DNA from: Panonychus citri
Lineage: Eukaryota; Arthropoda; Arachnida; Trombidiformes; Tetranychidae
DNA length: 64,000 bases
Direction of reading: 5' to 3'
Assembly: GCF_014898815.1 (NCBI RefSeq)
Contig: NW_026515445.1
Location: forward strand, 1,364,001 to 1,428,000
Of this stretch, positions 27,169 through 36,150 are shown piece by piece. Numbering within the stretch: position 1 is the first letter of the stretch; each line of letters begins with the position of its first letter. A program made the position numbers and the translations under genes. Below the pieces are notes generated by a model. It did not search any database and was not told where the DNA came from. It saw only the letters and a list, made by a program, of their open reading frames with translations.

Positions 27169-29583
27169 TTATAACAATCGTTGATCAAGTGGATCTCTCT
27201 GATGCGACAAAAGCCATATTGATAGAGAAACCAATTTAGGGTCGGGATGCACTTTAGTGTTAGCGGCGATCTTTTCGAGTATCTCTTCCTTAATAGGGTA
27301 AATTTGGACTTTCGATTTGCTATGGAAAGTAGCACCAGCTTCATTGCGTTTTTGATCTCGATAGACTTGGTATCGTGAACTTGACGATGACCGTGATGAT
27401 GAACGAGATGAGGGGGCGCAATAGCGAACGATTTCACGGATGCTAGTCCAATTTCGGTTAAGATTGTTCATGATTGTGTTGACTTCTTCAGGGGGAACTC
27501 GGAGCATTGGATCAATTCTAACAAATGGTTGATCAGTTTCATGATGATCTTTAGATATTTTTGCACTAGAGCGGCGATGAGGTGGTCTAGGCAATCCTTC
27601 AGCAAAACGAGCCCATTCGGCCGAAGCTCTTATAAGATAGTCAGGGACACAATTCCATTGAGTGGTTTCAGGTCGAATACGTTGACCAGGGGCGGCTTTT
27701 TTACCGACTACGGGGTCGAATCCAACATCTTGGAGCCATTGCTCTCCTTCGTAGATGGGTGCACTTGGGTCGTTGATCCTCTTTACAACGGACCAATAGC
27801 TATTGCTAAGGTTAGCGAAGCTTCGAATGGCACTTGGAGCGAGCAACGGGTCAGATGGATTCTTTTCCTTGTTGTACACCAAATAAGCTAAGCCTTCGAA
27901 ATTGTATTCAATTCGATCACGTTGAGTTGGAAAGCTTTTGGGTACAGTGGTTTCTTCAGCTATAGCGACTTTAATGTGGCTTGGTAAAGCTGAGATTAAT
28001 CGTCTTGGTTGATTAGCCATTTGTTGTCTTTCTGGACCTTTTTTGAAAACTTCGTTGTCTTGAACATTGAATTCTTCCTCTAGGAGTCCACGGCGACATC
28101 GCTTTTCATGAGATGAGAAATCGGCTGGTTTGAATTTGCCACAGCATCGATTTCGGCGGCACACAAATTCAGCGGCAAGATAACTCGTTAGAGTTTCTGA
28201 CTCGGGAACTTCACTATAGCGAGGATATTCATCTTTAGGTGCATATTTAGCAGCACAACCAACAACAATGCACAGGAATTGATCATCAGTTGAAGGTGGG
28301 ATGAAATTCAATTTAATTAAAGTTTTGTTTAACCAGAGGACACATTCAAAACAGTACCATGATGAACACTCAGTACAAACAACAGGATCAATAGATACAT
28401 GTTCACATAGGGTACACATGATCATTTTAAAAATTTCATTTAATTGAGTTGAAATCACTTTGGATTTCGGGAGACCAACATGAAGATCATCCATAGATAG
28501 TTTGAAAACATTTGGATCATTGATGATGTTCAAGTAGATTTTTTCCTTGATGAGATTGAAAAATTTTTCTTTCTTCTGTTCAAACTCATTTGCTTTAGCA
28601 ATAACTTTTTCCTTAATTTTCATGAAATTCTCTTTAGAGTAGAACTCAGGAATAGGAGCAGTTTTAAGAGGAACAGGATATTCATTGGGACACCAGGGAT
28701 AATCGTCAGGTCCAAGATAACCACCAGTTTTATCAGTTGATTTGGGGTCACCGGACTTTTCCTTGGTTTTCGTTTGAAAAGTTAAACGAATGTTACTTTG
28801 ATTCTCCACACTAACAGTCAAGTTGTGATTAGAGGCTTTAACAATAGTTCGGGTTGGAACTTGCTCTTTAGAGGATGAATCGACTGGAGTGGATTTATAA
28901 CGCTCGTTAGTAATACCAGAAGAAGTTGAGGGTTGATCAGGATCAAAAGGGGTAGATGAGGTTTCTAAAGAAAACGATTCCACATTTTGAGTACCAGGAA
29001 GATCCATTTTATCCGACATTTTCATCTTCTTTGGGGAAATAACAGGCGATGGAGAATTCGAATGATTTCTTTTTCTACCAAAAGGTTGTTTAAAATCACC
29101 AGGGTTAGCTCCAAGATTTGATTGATCTTTATTTTTGCCTTTAGGAATTTGATTTTTCTTCGGCGATGATGAAACTGATTCACTAGAAGAAGATTTACCA
29201 GGTGATGATCCTTTAGGAGAATTGATGTCGACGAGAGGAAAATTTGGTTCGACTCGATTTAAATTGTCTTCACGAATTCGTCTTAGCGATTGACCAATAC
29301 GATAGTTGAAAAGGGCATCAGGTGAAAGTGGAGGCACAGGTGAATTATTTGATTCCTCGGTGGAAATGTCAATATCAACACTAATAGGGGAATAATCGAA
29401 TGTTGATCCAGATTCACTAGTGAGAGGGGCAGTTTCACAAGAAGATACCAAGGGTTGATTTCGACCAGTTGTTGAAGTTGGTTCTTCGTTAACAGTTGAA
29501 GAAGAATTGGTTTCGAAAACACTATCTAAAGATTCAGCGTTAGACGTTAAAGGTGACTGAGACCTTTGGGTTGAAGAAGACAT
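27169..29583 (-). CDS. ORF3: RING plus TRAF/RAG1-like zinc-finger protein in env position
   Basis: The start is the ATG at 29583 (MSSSTQRSQSP), giving 804 residues, in frame with upstream integrase. Residues 1 to about 350 are Ser/Pro/Thr-rich and basic (for example GRKRNHSNSPSP, SPKKMKM). Next is CTLCEHVSIDPVVC, TEC, WYCFEC and a later FLC....GC, which gives C-x2-C-x9-C-x2-C-x4-C-x2-C then C-x4-C. This is a RING-type cross-brace with Cys where His is usual. Then comes FVCRRNRCCGKFKPADFSSH with EKRC, a TRAF-type/RAG1-like C-C-H-C finger. The order recalls the RAG1 N-terminus. The remaining part (ALPSHIKVAI... to DPLDQRLL) is unrecognised and has an RS-rich patch. It has no signal peptide or clear envelope features. 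Ubiquitin-ligase or nucleic-acid-binding function is only inferred. It ends at TAA 27171-27169. Confidence 0.8.
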   Translation of the reverse strand: MSSSTQRSQSPLTSNAESLDSVFETNSSSTVNEEPTSTTGRNQPLVSSCETAPLTSESGSTFDYSPISVDIDISTEESNNSPVPPLSPDALFNYRIGQSLRRIREDNLNRVEPNFPLVDINSPKGSSPGKSSSSESVSSSPKKNQIPKGKNKDQSNLGANPGDFKQPFGRKRNHSNSPSPVISPKKMKMSDKMDLPGTQNVESFSLETSSTPFDPDQPSTSSGITNERYKSTPVDSSSKEQVPTRTIVKASNHNLTVSVENQSNIRLTFQTKTKEKSGDPKSTDKTGGYLGPDDYPWCPNEYPVPLKTAPIPEFYSKENFMKIKEKVIAKANEFEQKKEKFFNLIKEKIYLNIINDPNVFKLSMDDLHVGLPKSKVISTQLNEIFKMIMCTLCEHVSIDPVVCTECSSWYCFECVLWLNKTLIKLNFIPPSTDDQFLCIVVGCAAKYAPKDEYPRYSEVPESETLTSYLAAEFVCRRNRCCGKFKPADFSSHEKRCRRGLLEEEFNVQDNEVFKKGPERQQMANQPRRLISALPSHIKVAIAEETTVPKSFPTQRDRIEYNFEGLAYLVYNKEKNPSDPLLAPSAIRSFANLSNSYWSVVKRINDPSAPIYEGEQWLQDVGFDPVVGKKAAPGQRIRPETTQWNCVPDYLIRASAEWARFAEGLPRPPHRRSSAKISKDHHETDQPFVRIDPMLRVPPEEVNTIMNNLNRNWTSIREIVRYCAPSSRSSSRSSSSSRYQVYRDQKRNEAGATFHSKSKVQIYPIKEEILEKIAANTKVHPDPKLVSLSIWLLSHQRDPLDQRLL

Positions 29584-31012
29584 TTTATATACCTCGATAG
29601 AGATAAACTTGGCTTTAAAAATCACTAAGATAAAATTATAATTAAGTGTTTTTAAACGCTGGATGAGTAATTGAAGCGCTGGTAATAGCCAATTATTTAT
29701 AGAAACAAATTGTAAACAAATTGAAATTGAGATCGAATCAATCAAAATAAGAAATTTGATTTGAGAGTTTGAATTGAAGTCGATGAAGATAAACACTTTA
29801 GTGGAAAATGGGTTAACAATAACAATAGTTGACTTTGACTCCTTATTTACATTAGCAAGGGAGATTAATTGTTTTTGATAACCAGGTTGACTTTTTATGT
29901 TTCCCATAGATTTCTCATTATCTTGACAACCAGATTTGTCATCGTTCACTTTAGTGGATTGATTGGTGAGAAAGTAAATATTGTCTACTTGATTTGATGC
30001 TTTTAACTGTCCACGGGTTAATCTTTTGTTTAATTGTTGATTTGAGTCAATAATCTGTTGTTGACTTTGGACAATTGATTGATCAGCGGAAAGTCTTGAT
30101 CGCTTTCTTGCGCTTTGACCTTTAGGTAAACTTTCATGAGTGTTTACATTATCATCTTTAGATTGGGCATCAAACACTACTGACTCATTAGAGGTGTTTA
30201 TTTCGGGAAAATTAGAATCAACAGATTGATCAATTTCGTCTTCATCATTTTCTTCAATTTCTTCCTGCTCTTCATTTTCAGTGTTAACTGAAATTTCAGG
30301 ATTTTCAGGCTCTAGCCAATTACTTGAATCGACATTAAAATAAGAATCTCTTAACTTTTTCAATTCGTTTTTGATTTCTCCTTTATGGGGTTTCGAGTTA
30401 CTAACGTTAGCGGAAAATAAGTCAAAATCTTTAGATTGAGGGTCAAGCAAGAATAAAGCACCTTTGGCCATAGCATAAATCATGTATGGTCCATGCCATT
30501 TAGTTGACAATTTTTTACTATAGTCAGAATTTGTAGATTCGTCTCTTAGCCACACGAAGTCACCTATTTGGTACGGAGATTGTTTGTGTAATGAGCGAAT
30601 ACGATTGTTCTGATAAGATTGTTGGGCTTTGAGTCTAGCATAAGCGATTGACCTTGCTTGAGGTTGGGTATAACCTGAGAAAGTTTGTAAATCTAAATGA
30701 TTGTCGAGAGGTTTTCGGGGATTCTGGCCAAAAACTAAAAAGTAGGGAGAAAATCTAGTGATTTTATGGACGGCAGTATTAATCGCAAATAGAGAAAGAT
30801 CTAAAGCTTTAGCTAAATTAATCGACTTCTTCTCAATAACAATAGTTCTAAGCCTATCGGCGATCGTACGATTTGCACGTTCGACGATGCCTTGGGACTG
30901 AGGGTGGTACGAAGTTGAATGTTCATGTTTAATGCCTTTCTCTTTTAAGAATTGATAAATTTCTTCACTCATGAAGTTACTACCTTGATCCGTTTGAATC
31001 ACTTTAGGAATC
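29584..31012 (-). CDS. pol: Integrase core C-terminal part and linker
   Basis: A third one-base loss near 31008-31012 returns pol to the gag frame. It reads VIQTDQGSNF (second catalytic Asp), then HPQSQGIVERANRTI (catalytic Glu). A GPY/F-like module (KWHGPYMIY) and an acidic low-complexity stretch follow. There is no chromodomain. The frame stays open through about 400 nt of Asn/Ile/Phe-rich sequence into ORF3. That linker (about 29970-29584) looks like translated non-coding DNA or a hydrophobic segment. How ORF3 is expressed (fusion, spliced RNA or internal start) is unknown. Confidence 0.85.
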
Positions 31013-31120
31013 CAAAGAGGTTGAAAAACTTTGTTAGAAAGTCTTTGATGTTGTTTACCTTTTGGTGAGGGTAAACTCGTGCAAATACATATCTCGATAG
31101 AGTGTCGACCATGACTACGA

Positions 31121-32387
31121 TCAATTTTTCACATTTTTAATGGTGATGGGGCCTTGAACGTCCAGTTCGAGGCGTTCGAATATGTGAGTCGGGATCGGCT
31201 TTGAATGTGGTTCCACATAGATAACTGAAGCGGCTTTAGCTGTAGCACAAACATCACAATTATCACAAAGCTTTTTAATTTCGTCATGCAAATAAGGCAT
31301 GTAATAACGACGAGCTATCGATAGATAAGTTTTTTCGACACCGAAATGTCCAGCAAGAGGAGATGAATGTTCTTGTTCAAACAATTCCTTTAGGAGCGAG
31401 GGACCAATGATCAATCGATTTCTTTCAGTAGTTCGAGTTTGATCTTTGAGGTAAATTAATCCATTTCGACAGGAATATTTTTTCATTGATTTTTTATCTT
31501 CATCCTCGAGAAGTTTCTTTATCTTTAGACAGAGTTCATCAGTAGATTGAAATCGTTTTACCTTAGTAATCCAGGGGTTTGTTTCAGTTACATAAACTAT
31601 TTCAGGGGGATGGCTTAATGAAAAGTTCGGATCCTCTAGGACGAAGTTGACAACATTAGCACCTCTTTCGTAGAGATCTAATTCACTAGAATGTAAGTGA
31701 TTTACCAACAATAGTTTATCTAAAAATTCCTCTTCAGGGTCAACGATATCTTGAGCTCGATGGTTCCACTCGGACTGGTACCTTGAGAAGCAATCAGGCA
31801 TATGAGTTGATCCCTTACGGTAGACGATTTTATACTGATAGGTACTCATCATCCAAGCCCAGCGTTGCAATCTTGCGTTTTTGAAATTAGTTTTCGGGAG
31901 CTGGCAAAGGGCATGATGATCAGTCTCTATTAAGAAAAGTTCGTGTTCTAGATAATGTTTAAATTTATCTATTCCCACTAGGATGGCTTGACATTCTTTT
32001 TCGGAAACGGTGTACCGAATTTGATGTTTTTGAAGTTTCTGCGAGAAAAATGAAATGGGGACCCAATCCTTTATCTCTTCAATCGGAGTTTCTTTTGAAT
32101 AACTTTCTGAATTTTTATCCTCTTGTAATAATACACCACCAATCGCTAGATCAGATGCATCAACTGCTATCTTTCTTCGCATCTCTGGATCAAAATGTAC
32201 CAATAGGGTTTTTGCAATTAAAGCATCTTTAAGCTTATCCAAAGCTTGTTTATCTTCGGGTAACATTTTAAATTTTCTCTCTTTAGAGATCAATCTGTAT
32301 AGAGGTGCGGCAAGTTGCGAAAAGTTTGGGATGTACCGAGAGAAGTAGTTGTAGCAACCGAGAATACTTTGAAGTTGCTTTACATTT
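31121..32387 (-). pseudogene. pol: Pol middle part: RT end, RNase H, integrase zinc-binding
   Basis: This continues pol in the next frame after the break at about 32387. RNase H shows VDASDLAIGGVL, a TVSEKECQAI helix and ETDHHAL, carrying the expected acidic residues. The integrase N-terminal HHCC region follows (LAGHFGVEKTYLSIARRYY, then CDNCDVC). The first catalytic aspartate region of the integrase core is LELDVQGPI. The frame ends at TGA 31123-31121, immediately after another five-A run (T5 at 31125-31129) that is one base short. Protein chemistry is intact apart from the break. Confidence 0.9.
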
Positions 32388-35300
32388 TTGGATATGGCAA
32401 GCGTTTTACAGCTTCGACCTTCTTTGGGTCAGGTCTAATGCCATTACCAGAAACAAGATGACCTAGAAGTACGATTTCGTTGTAGCCGAACTTGCATTTT
32501 TCGAGCTTTACCTTTAGGTTGTACTTTCTGAATCGATCCAAAACGATTCTAGTCATCATTAAAAGTTCTTCCCATGTTTTACCAATAACGGGAACATCGT
32601 CGAAGTAGCCTAGACATTTGTCAAATTGGAGGCCTTCGAGGACTTTATTGATTAGTTTTTGAAAAGCGTATGGAGCTGCTGCTAAGCCCATAGGCAATCT
32701 CTTGTACTGAAACTTATTGTCAGGAGTTACAAAGACAGTCTTTTCTCTCTCTTTAGGAGCAAGCTCAATTTGGTGATAGCCTTGGAATAGATCAAATAAA
32801 TTGAAATACTTTCCTCCACGAACAGTTTCCAGAATATCATCTATTCGAGGCATTGGGAAAGCAGGGACTCTAGTCAATCTATTGAGAGCACGATAATCAA
32901 TTACGAGTCTATAACTTTTATCAGGACGTTCTACCAATAGGGCAGGTGATCCACCTTCGGCAGTAGATTCCTCGACGATATCAGCGGCAATGAGTTCGTC
33001 AATTAGTTTTTTGAACTCTTTCTTTTTACCAATAGAACTCGGGTACGGCTTTTGATATGGCACTTTGTTGTCACCAATATCTATTTCAATAGGACATAAC
33101 TCCTTTGGGACGAATCCAAGATCACGACGATTTTGAGCGAACACATCTTTATATTCTTGTAACAATTCCAAGAGTTGAGTTTGATAATCAATAGATAAGT
33201 TGGGATTAAGCTGACCTTTTAGTTTCTCTAAAAAGGAACGAACTTCGAGGCAAGTAAATTCACCTTTTGTGAGTTCAATCTCACTTGCTCTAGCAATGAA
33301 TACAAAATTATCTTGAGTTTCAATTTTGTAAAGTTTTGAGCTTTGATCGAAGTCGAATGGTAGCTTATCAACAATATCATGAGGGTAAAAATTGTTTCTT
33401 GCAATTGATTTTGCTTTATCAAGCACAAGGTCAGTCTCTTTAGAGGTAATGAAGCGAAAATTAAATTCACCTTTTAGGGTCTTTCCATCTGGTGTTGCTC
33501 TCGCTTTGCAGATAAAGTACTTTCCATCGGAGTTAATCTGCATGTAGTACAAATGTACGAAAACAGATCCAATAAGAATAGTAGGCTCAAAGTTTCGGAC
33601 GACTTTAAATTTAACCAATCGTACATCACCAATTTCTGGATGCACAAAAGAAGCGTAAGCGAAACCGACAGCATCTAAAGAACCTGATACACCTTTCAGT
33701 TGGCTGAATGTAGGTACGATATGTACTCCACATTTTAACGCTAGTTCGTAGTCGATGACAGAAGCTGTAGCACCGGTATCCAATAGGACACGACAACTTT
33801 CAATTGGGTTACCATTAGAATGTTCAATGTTGAGTTGAATCAGAGCCATGTGTTCCATTCCTTGAACATCTCCCATTTCGGTGAGAATAGCTGAGGAAGG
33901 AATTTCAGAGTTAACCGAAAATATATGGTTGAGTCTAATAGCATCAGGAGGGTCACTCTGTAGAGTTGATCCACTTAATACGTTGACATTGGTGGGCTTT
34001 TTATCACTAGATGACTGCGAAGTTGAAGGTTGTGGTTGTTGAGATGTTTCGTTAGAGCGAGATTTTTCCAATTTTTCTAATCTCTTTCTGCAATTTCTCC
34101 AAACATGACCTGTATTGTGACAAGAAGTACAATATGGTTTTTTACCTTGATTTTCGTCGATTTTTCCTTTAGGATCAGACGATTCACTTTTGTGTTTTGG
34201 TTTGCTGGATCCTTGACCTCTTGAGGTTTCATTTTTAGATCTTTCAGCTTTTTTCTTTCTATCGTAATAATATCGATAGAGAATGTTGATGATTTTAGCT
34301 TCATCATTGTTAGCACCTTGTCGATAGATTTCATCAGCAATATACTCAGGAATATGAGTTAAAATATCGAACAGGAAACCTTTGTCCTCCATTTTACCTT
34401 TAACTCTTCTATTGAGTCGACGAAGTTTATCCAAAAACTCCTGTGGGGCAATTGTGAGGTCGTACATGAGATTCTTTAGCTGATAGGCATCATCTGCCGT
34501 TATAGCCGGAATGTTCAATGCCTCTTTGAGAGCAGTGACATACTCATGATAGTCAGTAATAGTCGATGGTATTCGAGAAGAAAGCGAAAGTATCTCATGG
34601 GAGAGACCTTTCTTTAGACATCTTAGCCTAGTGGCATCGGTACAGTCTTCCAGTCCTAATCTGTGGGTTGATTTGTTAATCCATTCGGCCATGTCCTCTC
34701 CTTTAATAAATTCTACCACCTTTGGGTCTTTTTTGTTGCTTTGAAGCATTGTATTAACTAGACCAAGTATGTCAGGTAGATGAGTTGAAGAGTGACTGAT
34801 AGGTTCATCTTCATGAGTAATTGGAGTATTTGGACGGGGTTCATTTGGCTCGGAATAATTGTTACCAATAGGCAATGTAGAAGCTGTAGTTGCACTAGCA
34901 CGAAGATTAATTATCTTTTTAATAACACCGAAAGGAAGGCCAATTTCACGTAGTTCAGTTTCAGTAACTGACTCGAGAGTGTCTTGGTCACGTCCTATGT
35001 TGACAATCAAATTACGAATCTCGGATTCAAGGAAACCATTTTGTCGATAATTACGAATCCATTGGGGAACATCCACATCTTTTACCTCCTGGACCGATAG
35101 GTCATCAATATCAGAGGGTTCAAGTTCTTCACCAATAGCTAAAAGATTGGTGGCAACGACTTCATAGAGTCTTTTCTTAAGGAAAGAATTGGGTGGATGG
35201 GTAACACTAAAGTGGTCGAGAAGGGCGATGATTTCCTCAGAAGGAATATCTTTGATGAGAGTAGCCATTTCGAACAATTCTTGAGTTCCAATAGGATCAG

Positions 35301-35391
35301 ATAAGATATGAGTTTCTGATGAGCTTGAGAGTTCAGGTGAACTATTCACTGGGTGTGGTGATGGGTAAGCACGATTACGTGTTTGTACCAT
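32380..35391 (-). CDS. gag-pol: Gag, protease and first part of reverse transcriptase
   Basis: The start chosen is the ATG at 35391 (MVQTRNRAYP), just after the primer site. The open frame extends further upstream, but that part lies in the primer site and LTR. Gag-like sequence is followed by a CCHC zinc knuckle (C-x2-C-x4-H-x4-C, near 34090-34131), then a protease with LLDTGAT (near 33775). Reverse transcriptase follows: SPALLVERPDKSYRLVIDYR, LPMGLAAAPYAFQ and the catalytic YFDD at about 32608-32597. The frame stops at TAA 32382-32380, in the RT thumb, directly after a run of five A (T5 at 32385-32389 on the plus strand) that is one base short for the frame used downstream. Gag, PR and RT are in one frame with no stop between them, as in some Gypsy lineages. 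Confidence 0.93.
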   Translation of the reverse strand: MVQTRNRAYPSPHPVNSSPELSSSSETHILSDPIGTQELFEMATLIKDIPSEEIIALLDHFSVTHPPNSFLKKRLYEVVATNLLAIGEELEPSDIDDLSVQEVKDVDVPQWIRNYRQNGFLESEIRNLIVNIGRDQDTLESVTETELREIGLPFGVIKKIINLRASATTASTLPIGNNYSEPNEPRPNTPITHEDEPISHSSTHLPDILGLVNTMLQSNKKDPKVVEFIKGEDMAEWINKSTHRLGLEDCTDATRLRCLKKGLSHEILSLSSRIPSTITDYHEYVTALKEALNIPAITADDAYQLKNLMYDLTIAPQEFLDKLRRLNRRVKGKMEDKGFLFDILTHIPEYIADEIYRQGANNDEAKIINILYRYYYDRKKKAERSKNETSRGQGSSKPKHKSESSDPKGKIDENQGKKPYCTSCHNTGHVWRNCRKRLEKLEKSRSNETSQQPQPSTSQSSSDKKPTNVNVLSGSTLQSDPPDAIRLNHIFSVNSEIPSSAILTEMGDVQGMEHMALIQLNIEHSNGNPIESCRVLLDTGATASVIDYELALKCGVHIVPTFSQLKGVSGSLDAVGFAYASFVHPEIGDVRLVKFKVVRNFEPTILIGSVFVHLYYMQINSDGKYFICKARATPDGKTLKGEFNFRFITSKETDLVLDKAKSIARNNFYPHDIVDKLPFDFDQSSKLYKIETQDNFVFIARASEIELTKGEFTCLEVRSFLEKLKGQLNPNLSIDYQTQLLELLQEYKDVFAQNRRDLGFVPKELCPIEIDIGDNKVPYQKPYPSSIGKKKEFKKLIDELIAADIVEESTAEGGSPALLVERPDKSYRLVIDYRALNRLTRVPAFPMPRIDDILETVRGGKYFNLFDLFQGYHQIELAPKEREKTVFVTPDNKFQYKRLPMGLAAAPYAFQKLINKVLEGLQFDKCLGYFDDVPVIGKTWEELLMMTRIVLDRFRKYNLKVKLEKCKFGYNEIVLLGHLVSGNGIRPDPKKVEAVKRLPYPKM

Positions 35392-35417
35392 AAGCACTGT
35401 TAATACACTTAAAAACG

Positions 35418-35435
35418 ATCCTGCCTGGGTCGCCA
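35418..35435 (-). promoter_or_regulatory. Primer binding site of the Gypsy element
   Basis: Two bases inside the 5' LTR the minus strand reads TGGCGACCCAGGCAGG. TGG pairs with a tRNA CCA end, and the following bases fit an acceptor stem ending in CTGGGTCG. Arthropod elements with TGGCGACC sites are usually assigned to tRNA-Arg. That assignment is an inference. The gag start lies 26 bases downstream. Confidence 0.75.
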
Positions 35436-35437
35436 AG

Positions 35438-36150
35438 TGAAGGGAAGATTTTGGGGATTGACTGAGTAACTTGGTGTTTCTATTGAAACAGGGAAATTCA
35501 TTTACCAATAGGTTGAATTTTACTGAGTCTCGCTAGAGTTTCACAATTAATCTACTGATTAATTATCGAACACAGAAGAGCGATTAGTCCTTCACAATCT
35601 AATCTTACAAGTACTTTTAGGACCGTAATTAAGCGCACAGATTAATCAATGAAATGGTTTTTTATTAATTGAATTAGAATATGAAACGAACAGTTTCAAA
35701 GTAAAACTCTAACTGATTAACACTATGGTTAAATCAATGTATCAATAGATTCTAAATGGGGGAAAGCATTTAGAAAAGAACAAAATTTAAGATAAGAAAT
35801 GGCGCCTTTAGGCTTACAAAGTAAATCAAAAAGAAACATAAATACGTTAGCTTAATCAAGCTAAACAGAAGATACTTTCCTATAAGGTTAACCAAGATAA
35901 GGATTGTTAATAAAGAAAACAATGAGTTATCTTTAGATGATTAAATGATTAAAACAGAAATTTAGAATTAACCCATTATTAAGGTTGATGAGTCTAATTG
36001 TCATTTCTTATAAGATTAAAATAAAGAAAAATGATTAAAATCAAAATGATAATAAAAAGAAGAAAAGAAACTAAAGTTAATCCAAAGGTAAATTGTTACC
36101 AATCATCGATTACCAATAGGGTTTTAGGAAGTGCGGATTAATACCTAACA
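35438..36150 (-). repeat. 5' LTR of the Gypsy element
   Basis: 713 bp, the partner of 25608-26317. The 3-bp difference is fully explained by the three indels, and I saw no base substitutions. As the upstream LTR in element orientation it should carry the promoter. Confidence 0.95.

Larger units (their letters stand above)
25608..36150 (-). mobile_element. Ty3/Gypsy LTR retrotransposon, full length, with extra 3' ORFs
   Basis: A 10.5-kb element read on the minus strand. Its 5' LTR is 35438-36150 and its 3' LTR is 25608-26317. Both start TG and end CA in element orientation. The flanks carry the same four bases, ATTA (25604-25607 and 36151-36154), as a target duplication. The order is PBS, Gag (CCHC knuckle), protease (DTG), RT (YFDD), RNase H, integrase with GPY/F-type end, ORF3, ORF4, LTR. 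RNase H before integrase and the 4-bp duplication fit Ty3/Gypsy. Three one-base losses break pol, so this copy is probably not autonomous as read. The near-identical LTRs say it inserted recently. Confidence 0.95.

Noticed and set aside
27159..27891. Overlapping open frames on both strands within ORF3 (for example 27159-27437 minus, 27529-27891 plus)
   Set aside because: They are shadows of ORF3 in other frames, with no independent features.
27169..29583. ORF3 as a retroviral-type envelope
   Set aside because: No signal peptide, furin-like site, fusion peptide or C-terminal membrane anchor is visible, and the Cys/His spacing is that of intracellular zinc domains.
29584..30600. Chromodomain after integrase
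   Set aside because: After the GPY/F-like module the sequence becomes acidic and low-complexity; no chromodomain aromatic pattern is seen.
32380..32389. Programmed -1 frameshift at the A run in reverse transcriptase
   Set aside because: The site is in the RT thumb, not at the gag/pol boundary, and two similar losses occur downstream; mutation or sequencing error is simpler.
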